Below are positions 45,085 to 56,192 of a stretch of DNA of 64,000 bases, piece by piece. Both the position numbers and the translations under genes were made by a program. The DNA is from Bidens hawaiensis (taxonomy: Eukaryota > Streptophyta > Magnoliopsida > Asterales > Asteraceae): assembly GCA_021521415.1 (NCBI GenBank), contig JAIQDT010000059.1:4156001-4220000 (forward strand), read 5' to 3'. A model generated the notes under the pieces. The model was not told the origin of the DNA and made no database searches. It was given only the letters and a program-made list of their open reading frames with translations. Every line of letters starts with the position of its first letter. The first letter of the stretch is position 1.

Positions 45085-48000
45085 ATGGATCACCACAACA
45101 AACTCTTTAGTGGGATTAAGAAAGATTTCCATGGAAGATTGCAGTGTTACAAGCAAGATTGGCTTGGGGCTCTATGCTCAGGAGCTAGGTAGTATATTAT
45201 AGTATAGTATGTATGAGTCACAATGCTACTAATTGTTTCCCTCATTTCTTAATCCTTGAATTGTTTGTTTCAGGATATTGGCCCCAACAGCATATATCTT
45301 CTTTGCTTCCGCTCTGCCCGTCATTGCATTCGGCGAGCAGCTAAATCGGGATACAGGTGGGGGTGCAAACCAGCCCAAGCTTCACTTATCAAGCTCGCGA
45401 GCCTATTCGACTCTGTCACCTATATAATATGTTATGAAAACTAATTAAATAATATATATATAGGGGATATATATTATGTTATATATAAAATTATAATTCA
45501 AAAAAAGTATAAAAATAATTATAAATGTACAAAAATAAATTAAGAAATTGAAAACGAGTAGATCGAGCTTTAAAATAGAAATCGAAACGAGCCAAGCCGA
45601 GCTGAGCTCTGTGAAAGTTAAAGGAGTCGAGCTCGAGCCTGCTCATACAGGTACAAGCTTTGTCATATGTTAAGTGTCTGTGGATCTTCTTGTATTGGAC
45701 AGATGGTACTTTGAGCTCCGTAGAAACTCTCACTTCTACCGCCATATGTGGAATCATCCATGCAATATTTGGCGGACAGCCTCTTTTGATACTAGGTGTT
45801 GCTGAACCTACTGTCATAATGTATAATTACTTGTATGGTTTTGCCAAAGGAAGACCAGAGTTGGGGAAACAACTCTTTCTACCATGGGTTGGCTGGTACT
45901 TTATATCACGTTACATTTTGATTCTTTTATTTTAATCAATGTTGCAAAAGTCGCTAGGCGGCCGACTGGAGAGTTGGGTGTACCCGGGAGTACTCAGACA
46001 TGGTAAATATAAAGAAAATTAATTTTTGGAAATTATATATATGTAAATAGTATAAATTTACAAATATTTATAACAAAACCAGGTGAATATCAATATAAAT
46101 AAGAAGAAATACATTTTCAAATATTAAATTATTCTAAAAATTGCTAATCATAATTAAAATAATGGTATCGTTCTTTAATGTTACAGAAATATGAATTAAG
46201 TTTTATTTTTTAAGTCAAAATCGGCTCAATTTGACCGACTAGATCTTATTTTGGCTGGCTGAGGTTGACCACCTTTGATCGATTTTTGGTAACTAGGTGG
46301 AGTTAAAGAAAATCACCTCGGCACTATACCTTGTAGCGATTACTCGGGCGCACTCGGCCTTCTAGACCTACTCTTACAACATTTGGTTTTAATAAGCTTC
46401 ACTGCATGGTGGTTCTTTGCATTAATCCTTGATTGTTTTAGGGTTTGTTTTTGGACCGCTATCATGTTGTGTGTTCTTGCTATTCTAAACGCATGCACGC
46501 TCATCACAAGATTCACAAGGGTTGTAGGGGAGCTTTTTGGAATGCTGATTTCTGTGCTTTTTATGCAAGAGGCTATTCGGGTATGCTTTTGTTATTGGTT
46601 AGCAGTTAGCAATGTGGTTGTTAGTTCTTTAGTTTCACATGGTTTATTTTGGGTGTGCAGGGAGTAATAAGTGAATTCAGACTTCCAAATGGAGAAAACA
46701 AGACTGCTGAAGAGAACCAGTTTCATTGGCTTTATACAAACGGTCTACTGGCGGTTATTTTCTCTTTTGGTGTCCTCATTACTTCTATCAAGAGTAGAGG
46801 TGCTAGGTCTTGGCGTTATGGTACAGGTAAATAATAATAACAATAATAATAATAATGCAGATATTTTGTGGCATTTGTTATGGTTTTGGGGCCTGATATA
46901 ACAGTGTGATGTTAGGGTGGCTTAGAAGTTTTATCGCGGACTATGGGGTCCCACTCATGGTGTTGGTGTGGACCGCACTATCTTATGCTAAGCCATCGCA
47001 ACTTCCTAGTCAAGTCCCGAGGCGCCTGTTCTGTCCTCTTCCTTGGGAGTCTGGATCCTTATCCCATTGGGCTGTGCTCATGGTATATTGCTAACCATAC
47101 ATAGTAGTACACTTTACCCATTTTGACGCATTCAGTTCAGGTTATGTTTCATCTAACAGATAAGTCGCCCAAACTATATATTAAATGCATAAAAACTCCT
47201 ATGTATATTGTTATTGAAGTAGTATTTTTAGTTTCCAGGGGCAATGTCTTGTATCCCCTATAATGTTACAAAATATCATATTTCCTTTAAATCATGCTTT
47301 AAGAGCATTTCATTATGCATTCAAAACTTGGGTTTTCAGGAAATGTAATGTTTTGCATATAGGGTGCAAACGAGTCGAGTCGAGCTCGATCATGGCTAGC
47401 CTCAAGCCCATCTTTTTTAACTTACACAGTGCTCGAGCTCGGCTCATTTATCTAACACAGAGCTCAAGCGCCTTGGCTTGTGAGTAGTTTTGCAAGATCG
47501 AGCTCGGCTCGTTTAATATTTTCTTAATAAATTTTATATATCTATAGTTATTTTTATATCTTTTCTTAAGGTGTATTGGTTTTTGTTAATCCCAACTATC
47601 AACCTTTAGTCTTTGTCTGTCCCAACTAACGAATTGGCTGATAACGATCCCACCTTTTATCGTATTTGTTCCCAACGGTCCGTGACTAACAGAATACTAA
47701 CGCCGTTAGTTGCAGGTCACCGGAAAAATGTTTTTGGCTGGAAAACTCGTATTCGTAAAACTCAACGTTTCATCCCAAACATCTTTGTAACCTTAGATCA
47801 AACCTTTAGGAACCTGTTTCTAGTAAAAGCCCCAATTATTGAAGTCATCAGAACCCTAGAATCATCATCGTAATCGATTGCTGGTGCTCAAGTGGTGGTA
47901 GTTGGTTGGTGATGAGTCAGTTAGTGGTGGTGTTCAGATGGCGTTCAGGGTGCGTCTTTTTACAAAAAAAATGTGACTTTGCGGCCAAAATGGTTTTTCC

Positions 48001-49199
48001 GGCAACCTGTAACTAACGGCGTTAGAATTATGTTAGTCGCGAACTGGTTGGGAACAAATATAAAGGTGGGATGGTTATTAGCCAATTCGTTAGTTGAGAC
48101 CAGCAGCGACAAAAAGTTAATAGTTGGGATTAATAAAAATCAATACACCTTTTTTAATTATAATTTTATATAAAACATAATATGTGTATTATTTAATTAT
48201 TTTTCATACAATATTTTGTGTGTATATAATGGCAGGATCAAAAGAGAACCACAAAAAAGTAGGGAATTGAGAAATCATGTCTTTTACGTGTAATAAAAAT
48301 AATAAAAAAATCATTTTTACATGTAAAAAACACATTTTTACATAATCTTTTTAGAGCTTGTACATATAAACAAATGTAGAAGCCGTTTTCATTAAAATAA
48401 CAAATTTTTTTAAATCAGCTAAAAAAAGGTAAAAACATATATTTTTTACAAAATTAAAATTTTTTATTGGAATGTCTTCTACATGTATTTATAAGCAAAA
48501 GCTCCAAAAAATTTTATGCTAAAACTAATTTTTTACATGTGAAATCGAGCTTTATATTGCATTTTTACATGTAAAAGGTGTGGTTTTCTAGTTTTTTGAA
48601 GTTCCCCATTGAACTCTCCTTTATATGTGTCTGTGTGTGCATGTGTGTGTGTGTATATAAATTATATTAGTGAGAGGCTTGTTTAGGCTTGCAAGCCGGC
48701 TCAAGCTCGATAAGTGAAGCTTAGGCTTGGCTTCGTTTAAGCTTGGATCGAACGAGTTTTTTCACTAGCCGATCTTGAGTAGCTCCCGTTCAGCTCAGCT
48801 CGTTTGCACCCCTGTTTGCAAGTCTAGATGGGATATATGTGAATCATTTTTCATATAGTCATATAGTCATTTAGGTAGTGTTTGGTATGAAGTAATGATA
48901 GACGGAATGGAATGTATAATTCTAAAGGAATGAAATAAAACAAATTTGGTTGCCATTCATCAATGGAATGAATTCCTTCCATATATAGCATTTTTGATTC
49001 TTTAGTAAAAGGTGGTGTTTTCTTTCATTCCTTCAAGGAATGGAATGAATGAAATAAAACAAATTTGGTTGCCATTCATCAATGGATTGAATCATTCATA
49101 AGGAATGCAATTCCTTCTATATATAGCATTTTTGATTCCTTAGCAAAAGGTGGTTATTTCTTTCATTCCTTCGAGGAATGGAATGACAAATGATCAAAA

Positions 49200-49238
<39 letters not shown>

Positions 49239-52200
49239 TTATTAGAGCATTCTCATCCAACCCCTTATATTATGTGAGGGGTGTTTTTATAATTTAGAGA
49301 GTGATTCAGAGTGTTGTGAGTTAAGAGTTTTTATAATTTAGAAAAAGTAGTGATTTTCTGTATATTTAAAAAGTTATTGTTCATCCCCTATAATTTTTTA
49401 ATATATTTTGAAAGTGGTTGTGAGTGAAGAAAAGAAAAAAGGTAATGATAAAAGGTATAAAAAGTATTATTTAACTGAAATGGAGAGAGAAAATAAAGTG
49501 AGTTTTAGTGTAATTTTTGGTTTGAAGATAGAGGGTGGGATAAGAATCCTCTTATAATATAACTATTATTAAATTATAATAATTAATATATTTTTATTAT
49601 TATAATATTATGTTATTACTGTTACAAAAATATTATGTGTGTATAGTTTACTATTTAATAAAAAAATAATAATAGAATTATGATTCATTTCATTCCTACA
49701 TGATAACAAAAAAAACAATGAAACTGTAACGATTCATTTAATTTATTTGTACATTCCATTCACTTGTTCAATTCTTTCCTCCTTTCATTCAATTACCCTA
49801 TACCAACCTGATAGACAATAATTCTTATCCAACAATAACTTACACCATTGATCTCCTCCGTCAATCCATCTTCACCACCACCGATCCACCACTCGCCGGC
49901 ATCAGCACTCCGCTGTCACCATCACCGGCGCCGACGACGAGCCACATGCAGGGAAACTTGCGTCACCCTCACATACACCGGGAAAAAGGTTACGATAGCA
50001 AGCCCCGGACGAGCCACATGCAGGGAAACTTGCACGTGTGGTTCTGGCCACCCCGGTATACTGTACTAATATGTGTAGGTCCCCCTCGCTGCCCAAGTTG
50101 TAATGACTGATGTAGACATCGGAAATAGCCGTAGGAATGGAGACCTTTCAATAGAGCGGAGGCGAACTGATCAACGAGAAAGAGGCCCTACTCACTACAA
50201 AGGAGCTGGGCTCAGGGACTGCAGTCAGCCGCTCTTTCCCCTATGTCGATTCTCTATAAGAGATAGAAGCTTTCCCGCTTGCAATCAATCCAGCAGTCAA
50301 AGGGGCAAGTGCAGTCACTCAACCAACGCCTTTCAAGCAATATCTTAAGTAGGGGTAGGGCTCTTAGGCAGCAATAGAAATGTGTGTCCGGCAACTCGCC
50401 GGAAAAACGCAACTCTACTCCCCTTTGTTCACATGTTTGTTTTTAAGCAATTGTTTTAGCAATTGATCATTTAAACTTCTAAATTGATCAAATTAATCAT
50501 CAATTCATCCAAATAACACATCTGGATCTTCAATTGAACCAATTTTTGACCTGAGCGTGCCTGGGTTTTCCTTGAGCGTATTAGGGTTTGGAATTCAATT
50601 GAGCGTTTTTTGTGTTTTGGCTTTGAGCTTTTTTGTTTTTCGCTTTGAGCGTTTTGTGTTTTGGCTTGAGCGTGATTCGCGTACGTTTTTGCACGTTAAG
50701 GATTATTGTTAAGGATTATTGTACGATAGCTTTGTTGGAAAATTTTACGTGTAAGTTTTTGCACGTTAAGGATTATTGTACGATAGCTTTGTTGGAAAAT
50801 TTTTATACGCGAACGGATTCCTACAAGCTTAACTCGCCATTTATAAACATATAACAATATTGAGCAAAACGTGTTTCGGTTTAACCTGTACTTACCCATT
50901 GTACAAAATTTTCCCTACTTGATGCAGTAACCAACCTGCTCATTATAAAAAAACATTATAGTCCTTGACTCTTTGATTGAAATGACAGATACTTATATTA
51001 TAATATTACTGCAGGATATGGGAAAGGTTCCAGCACTACATGTTTTTACTGCCATAGTACCAGCTATGATGATAGCAGCGTTGTACTTTTTTGATCATAG
51101 TGTGGCTGCACAAATGGCGCAACAGAAGGAATTCAATCTTAAAAACCCATCTGCTTACCATTACGATATCTTGTTGCTTGGACTCATGGTATGTTCATGT
51201 TCATTCTCTGTAGATTTCAGTTATGCACATGTCCTTTCGGATTATTCTAATATTGTTTGTTTTGTTACTTTAGACTTTGATGTGCGGGCTGATTGGCGTG
51301 CCGCCTTCAAATGGGGTTCTTCCGCAATCACCCATGCACACACGGAGTCTTTCGGTTCTCAAGAGACAGGTTTATATACTGAATAAACTTCTCCTTCTCA
51401 TATGATAATACATGAAATGAAAGTTAGTTGTTACTGTTTTTACAAATGTTACGACAGATGATGCGAAACAAGATGGTTAAGTGTGCGAAAGAAGGCGTTA
51501 AGCTGGAAGCAAGCAACTCAGAAATCTTTGGGAGGATGCATGCGGTTTTTGTTGAAATGGAACCTCAATCAAATGTATGCTCTTTGATCTAAGAAGAGTA
51601 ATTTTGTCATTTTAGCGTTTTCCTAACAAGGTCAAATTTATGTTGCATGCAGAGTGTTGTGGATAAAGAGTTGGAGAACTTAAAAGAAGCTGTAATGAAT
51701 GGTGACGATGGAGATACGGCAGGAAAGTTTGATCCCGAAAGACACATAGAGGCTTACTTGCCCGTTAGAGTCAACGAACAACGAGTCACCAATCTGCTGC
51801 AGTCAGTCCTTGTGGGCTTTGCAGTTTTCGCAATTCCTGTTATTAGAAAGATTCCTACTTCAGTTCTATGGGGATACTTTGCCTACATGTCCATTGATAG
51901 TCTACCTGGCAACCAATTCTTCGAAAGACTGTTGCTCTTTTTCATCCCGGCTAGCAGACGTTTCAAGTAAGTTCAACATCTCTCTCAAAATTTAGGATCA
52001 ATTCCATAATGCCCTTAACAAACTTGAAAGAAAAATGTCATACATAATCAACCAAAACTTAGAAAATCACATACACCTAACTTTATCGAACTTTTTACTT
52101 AATGACCATTCTACCCCTTTCCATTGTATACGCTTAATATTTTTTTTATTAGATTTTGATCAACATCGACGATAAGCAAGCAAACAGAACTGTTGAGTCT

Positions 52201-53500
52201 CCTCTTTTGTTCTCTCGACAGCAGATAACTGAAAAATCGAATCTGTATGTTAGAATTAGATAATCAATTTCGAATGTATGCATCCCATAAAAGAAAGCAA
52301 CAAAGTTAAATATAATATTTTGAGAAACCATAAAATAAAAAAGAAATTATGCTAAAAATGGGTAAAATAAAGCTTAAGCACATGGGTAAATAGAGAAATT
52401 TGAAGTTAGATATTGGCTTATATGAAATTTTAAAACTTTTTAAAAATAAGGGTAAAATGTTCATTTATCATATTGTTTTTCATAAATTGGGCACATTTGA
52501 TATTTTAACTACTTTGTAAGGGCATATTAATATTATTAATTTTGCATGATATTTTCCAAGTTCATAGGGGTATATATGATTTTATAAACAATTTGGGTGA
52601 TGCTTTACAGAGTGCTGGAATCACTTCATGCTTCATATGTGGAATCGGTGCCATTCAAATATATAACAATGTTTACTGTGTTCCAAGTGGTGTATTTCTT
52701 GATTTGTTATGGAATCACATGGATACCGACGGGTGGAATATTATTTCCTCTCCCATATTTCTTACTCATACCCATTCGAGAGCATCTTCTTCCTAAACTG
52801 TTTCCACATCAACATCTCCAAGGATTAGACGCATCCGAGTATGAAGAATACATTGGGCGTCCAGTTCAAAGCATGAGTCTTTCCCGGGTATCCGTTTTTT
52901 GTTTTATAACTAATACATGGCACAAATGGTCCATGTGGTTTTATCGTATTGCACGTTTTGTCCCCAACGTCACATGAACGGCACACGACATTACTTTTTC
53001 GTTAAAAACTATCTGGTGATTGACGGTGGAGACTAGAGTAAGCGTGCAACCCTCTCACAAATGTTTGGACTAATTTGGCAATTTTTAAAATATAAGGACC
53101 AAAATTTCAATACGGCCAAACCAGAGGGACCATTAGTGCAATTTTTCAATAATACAATGCAATATGATTGGTTATAAACCTGTTTTTCAAAATTTTAATG
53201 ATGGGTGCATATAAGCAGAAGGAAGAGGATAACATGGAGAACGATTTCAAAATCGACTCGGCTGAGATATTAGATGAAATGACGACACGCAGAGGGGAGC
53301 TAAAGCTTAGATCGAGCTTCAACGATAGGTTGTTTCATGATAATAGTGGCGGTGTTGAAATGAGCAACCGAAGAGGCCAGCTGAGGCTAAGAGCCAGCTT
53401 CAATGATCGGTTTCATGTTAACGCGGATGAAAAGCGAGGGGAGGTGAAGCTAAGGGCCAGCTTCAATGATAGACTTTTATATGTAGGTTCACCGGCATAA
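45085..53500 (+). CDS. BOR4-like boron transporter (SLC4 family), twelve exons, intact
   Basis: Exons: 45085-45188, 45274-45356, 45703-45895, 46442-46580, 46661-46826, 46916-47082, 51015-51188, 51274-51369, 51458-51574, 51653-51966, 52611-52887, 53219-53500; 2112 nt, giving 703 aa. All phases join. BOR proteins are plasma-membrane borate exporters of the anion-exchanger fold. Conserved blocks: [168 protein letters not shown] and LDASEYEEY. The long loop ([12 protein letters not shown]) and the tail motif [13 protein letters not shown] place it nearer BOR4 (tolerance/efflux clade) than BOR1; that is family knowledge. The tail has three copies of [18 protein letters not shown] sequence (about residues 634-647, 661-674, 682-695). 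Start chosen at the first ATG, matching family length (about 700 aa). Intron 6 is 3.9 kb of nested repeats, yet all splice sites are intact. Confidence 0.95.
45357..45657. mobile_element. AGCTCG-rich hAT-like repeat filling intron 2
   Basis: From GGGGGTGCAAACCAGCC just after the splice donor to GAGCTCGAGCCTGCTC near 45645, with inverted GAGC/GCTC-rich ends and an AT core. It is related to the copies at 12205-12692 and 47361-48813. The left end sits within a few bases of the exon 2 donor. Confidence 0.5.
45940..46381. mobile_element. MITE-like repeat in intron 3
   Basis: Ends TGTTGCAAAAGTCGCTAGGC and, inverted, TGTTGTAAGAGTAGG face each other. The interior is AT-rich, with short inverted CGGCT/ACTCGG words near the ends. 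It resembles degenerate hAT-type repeats. The ends are approximate. Confidence 0.4.
47568..48152. mobile_element. Foldback/MULE-like MITE nested in the intron 6 hAT-like element
   Basis: Long inverted ends: AAGGTGTATTGGTTTTTGTT on the left and AATACACCTT on the right. Inner matches are CCCAACTATCAACCTTT with GTTAATAGTTGGG, and TAACGCCGTTAGTTGCAGG with its inverse CCTGTAACTAACGGCGTTA. Arms are about 150 bp. A different but similarly built element lies at 57892-58421. Confidence 0.75.
48235..48635. mobile_element. Small repeat with inverted ends, intron 6
   Basis: It begins near GGCAGGATCAAAAGAGAACC and ends GAACTCTCCTTTATA. Blocks such as TTTTTACATGTAAAA recur and are self-complementary. The start resembles the stretch after the (TA)n at 511. 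Non-coding. The ends are approximate. Confidence 0.4.
48873..49812. mobile_element. Tourist-like MITE in intron 6
   Basis: Starts GGTAGTGTTTGGTATGAAGT, nearly the same as the MITE at 43341 (GGTAGCGTTTGGTATG), with GGAATGGAATG-type subterminal repeats. The right end near ATTACCCTATACCAA is eroded. The segment with AAACAAATTTGGTTGCCATT occurs twice (about 48938 and 49057). A (ATT)n run is at 49201-49240. Middle and right are AT-rich. Confidence 0.65.
49935..50370 (+). other. Probable mitochondrial DNA insertion (NUMT) in intron 6
   Basis: GC content and word use differ sharply from the surroundings. GAGCCACATGCAGGGAAACT then TTGCACGTGTGGTTCTGGCC is the conserved hairpin found in plant organelle group II introns. 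The following CCCCTCGCTGCCCAAGTTGT and AAAGAGGCCCTACTCACTAC stretches have the style of plant mitochondrial intergenic DNA. The GACGAGCCACATGCAGGGAA word is present twice (about 49936 and 50008), a short duplication at the left edge. I cannot name the exact mitochondrial locus. Confidence 0.55.
50685..50850 (+). repeat. Short tandem duplication and copia LTR-end fragment, intron 6
   Basis: TTTTTGCACGTTAAGGATTA then TTGTACGATAGCTTTGTTGG occurs twice (about 50687 and 50755). It is followed by ATACGCGAACGGATTCCTAC, then AAGCTTAACTCGCC. This matches the end of the LTR and the leader of the copia at 19990-26293. A fragment, not an element. Confidence 0.65.
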
Positions 53501-53562
53501 TTATAGTCATTCTTGGTCCCCATCCTAAAACATAATACGACGTTTTCTAAATCCTCTTTTTT

Positions 53563-53995
53563 TATTGGACATAATGTCTATTGGGCCGACTCATCACGCC
53601 TATAATAGGTTGGTGTCTTGTTTATTAAATTGAGCAAGTGACTTGGTTTACATGAAATAAATTACTTGGTGAACAAGTCGAGCTAATGATTTGGACAAGG
53701 AATTTATTTATCAATTATTGTTTAAATATGTTTTTATTAATTTAATTATTGTTTAAATATGTTTTTTTTACTAATTAGTATTTGAGTATAACAAGAGTTT
53801 GTATATTAATCTAATTACGTTCATGTTTAAATTAGTATATATACCTGAGCTTGCGGGTTATATCATAAAATAAAAAAAAATAAAAAAAGTTTTGAGTATT
53901 GTAACTATTCGAGCTAATGAGAATTATAAGGATCGAGCTTATGTTATGATCTAAATATTGTTTGTGTTTTCGGTTCTGGTTACCAAACTTCAATT
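53563..53995 (+). repeat. Segmental duplication, copy 1 (uninterrupted)
   Basis: Starts TTGGACATAATGTCTATTGG just after the boron transporter stop and runs through CCGACTCATC, GGTGAACAAGTCGAGCTAAT, AATTATTGTTTAAATATG and CGGTTCTGGTTACCAAACTTC. The same blocks, in the same order, are spread over 54968-58560. It probably includes the transporter's 3' untranslated region. Confidence 0.8.
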
Positions 53996-53999
53996 GTCT

Positions 54000-54700
54000 A
54001 TCGATCAAAGTCGTGATTGATAAGGAGATCAAAGAACCAAGACATAGTCGTGATCGATAAGGAGGGTTCGGTCAAGTAAAAGTTGCAACCAAGTTCAAAC
54101 GAGCTGTGATCGGTTAATCAAGACGAGATCGTGACTAAGACAAGGGTTGGTGACGGGCTGAGAAGCCGCTGGTTTCAACCAACGAGGTGGTTACAGGTAC
54201 CGGTGATTTCTGTTGAGTGGTTACCAACAGGGTCTATAAGCAGCAACAGGCCAGGCGGGTCTGTGGCGGTTGTTCTTCCTTATCCGGTAGTAGCTATAGG
54301 AAGAACAAGAGGGTTCGTTGACCAGGTTGTGTAGCAAGAAAATCGGATTTGCGACGTGTTTGTTTTGATCGGGTTTCTGTTTACGTGGCTTCTTGAGCTT
54401 TGTGATTAATTGAAGAGGGTCGTTCTGAATTTTGGCTGCATCAAATTTGTAGTTAAAAGGAGGATTGAACAAGTTTTGATTGGTTTTGTGGATAAAAAGT
54501 CAAAATATTTTAATTTTTTGGTGACGAGAACTTCAAAGGAAAAACAAGTCAATAAGTTGGTTTATTTTTCTTTATTGGTTTAACATGTTAATTAAACTTT
54601 GAAAAATCATGCCAGACAAATGTGTTCAATTCAGAGTTTGTTTTATACAGGTTACACAATTATGCCTTGACCAACATTTTGATAATTTAAACAATGTGCT
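54000..54700. other. No recognised gene
   Basis: Moderate-GC sequence with GATCGATAAGGAG repeated (about 54013-54064) and overlapping short frames. Nothing recognised. It may be part of the transcription unit of the exon-like ORF that follows. Confidence 0.4.
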
Positions 54701-54714
54701 CGTGTTTTGATTTA

Positions 54715-54972
54715 GGAACAAAAGATGATCAAGAAAGGTTGATGTTTGCTTCATTAGATGTGACAAAAATCGCAACCAGAGAAGTGGAAGTTGAAGTTCA
54801 TACGGCCAAAGAAATGGTCGGGAACAGGGTCATGGAGGTAGTCGAGTTCGGGAAAGCCAAAAGAACACGGTTACTGGTCAAGCAGTGTTATGAGAGAATC
54901 GAGGTAAAAGAAGACAAGTTTGGAGACAAATATCCACCTACTTTCGAGTCGGAGATTAAGGGGGTGATTGTT
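54715..54972 (+). other. Orphan exon-like ORF, unrecognised
   Basis: After an acceptor-like TTTGATTTAG, an open stretch encodes TKDDQERLMFASLDVTKIAT, then VEVEVHTAKEMVGNRVMEVV, AKRTRLLVKQCYERIEV and DKYPPTFESEIKG. Amino-acid and codon use look like real protein: charged, helix-prone, not low complexity. I do not recognise the family. No neighbouring exon was found upstream (54.0-54.7 kb). Downstream the frame continues only into the duplicated non-coding segment. It may be a captured or left-over exon. Confidence 0.4.
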
Positions 54973-55076
54973 GGACATAATTTCCATTGGGCCGACTCAT
55001 CGAGCCTAGATGGGTTGGTGTCTTGTTTATCAAGTTGAGCACGTGACTTGGTTTACATGGAATAAAATTGGTGAAC

Positions 55077-56042
55077 TGAATAGGTATGTACCCGCCTTAA
55101 CATCGAGCGGGGCGGGTCAACCCACAAGATATAGACAAGAGGCTTGAAATCAAGATATCATGAAGGCACAAAGCCAAAACCTATGCGCACGGCGCATATC
55201 ATATATGCTCACGCATCACATATGCTCACGCGTATCACATGCTCGCGCACCATATATGCTCACGCATATCACATCTGCGCGTGGCGCATCTGCGCGTGGC
55301 GCATATCGCATGCTCACGCATCATATATGCTCACGCATATCACATCTGCGCGTGGCGCATATTACATATGCTTGCGCATATCACATCTGCGCGTGAGAAT
55401 AAAGAGAAGACTTCGCGCATCCTCAGGATAGGCGCATATCACACGTGCACATAATCAACCTCGTCCTTATCCAAATTAGGATAATGATAACCTTGATTGT
55501 GCTCGTCAGCAAACCTTCCAGAAGGTATTCTTTAAGGAATAAGAATATGCTGATGTTGACAGCTGCCAATGAAAGGTGGACAACTCAGCAAAACCCATGT
55601 GCTACCACGTGATTGCACATGGGTCAGGTAAAATACCTGGGTCAGAGAATAATCAATGAAAAAGCACCAGGTGTCCTAAGGACACGTGGCGCAAAGCAAC
55701 ATGAGGAGGCCAAAAAGGCCCTAATGGGATCTGAGCCCAATCATTTGGAAACCCTAACACTATAAATACCACACCACCTCCACAAGGGGAGGTAAGCAAG
55801 AAAATACATTCCAATTCCTTACTCACTCTCAGATTATTATTATCTTCTCCTACAATCTCTTATTCTCACACCGGAGGGTTACCCCAAAGAGGACCCCTCT
55901 GTCCCTTTCTGAGGGGTAAGTTCACGGTGCTGCTCGTTTTGTAGGTGGAAGAACTCATACTCCGGAGAACCATCGGTGAAATAGCATACTCATACCCGAG
56001 GAAAGTTGATCGTCTACCAGTGAGCCGATCCACGTTTCTTCA
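55077..56042 (+). mobile_element. Solo LTR (family C), TSD TGAAC
   Basis: A 966-bp unit starts TGAATAGGTATGTACCC and ends CCACGTTTCTTCA. TGAAC lies at 55072-55076 and 56043-56047. Copy 1 of the duplication shows the empty site (GGTGAACAAGTC). TATA-like ACTATAAATACC lies at about 55770. The end TTTCTTCA and the CACACCGGAGGGTTA ... GTAGG leader resemble the gypsy LTR at 17497-18081, so a Tat-like Ty3/gypsy origin is likely. Confidence 0.92.
55180..55445. repeat. CGCATATCACAT / TGCGCGTGGCGCAT minisatellite in solo LTR
   Basis: Interspersed short units (TATGCTCACGCATCACA, ATATCACATCTGCGCGTGG) are repeated many times with variable spacing. All three plus frames stay open for 70 to 95 codons because of this repeat. 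The His/Ala/Cys-rich products are not genes. Confidence 0.85.
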
Positions 56043-56192
56043 TGAACAAGTCGAGCTAATGACTTATACAACAAGGAGTTTATTTATTAATTATTGTTTA
56101 AATATGTTTTTACTAATTAGTATTTGAGTATGATAAAAAGTTTGTATTCTAGTCTAATTAGGTTTTCATATTTAAATTAGTATATATACTAA

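Larger units (their letters stand above)
47361..48813. mobile_element. hAT-like element in intron 6 with nested insertions
   Basis: Left end AGGGTGCAAACGAGTCG, right end (inverted) AGGGGTGCAAACGAGC; both followed inward by AGCTCG-rich sequence. The flanks TGTTTTGCAT and TGTTTGCAAG look like a damaged 8-bp duplication. The interior is occupied by the foldback element at 47568-48152 and the repeat at 48235-48635. No transposase. Confidence 0.65.

Noticed and set aside
46383..46667. ORFs reading through transporter introns
   Set aside because: They are exons 4 and 5 with intron read-through; the spliced model keeps family conservation and phase.
55144..55454. Three overlapping His/Ala/Cys-rich ORFs
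   Set aside because: Caused by the CGCATATCACAT minisatellite inside a solo LTR.
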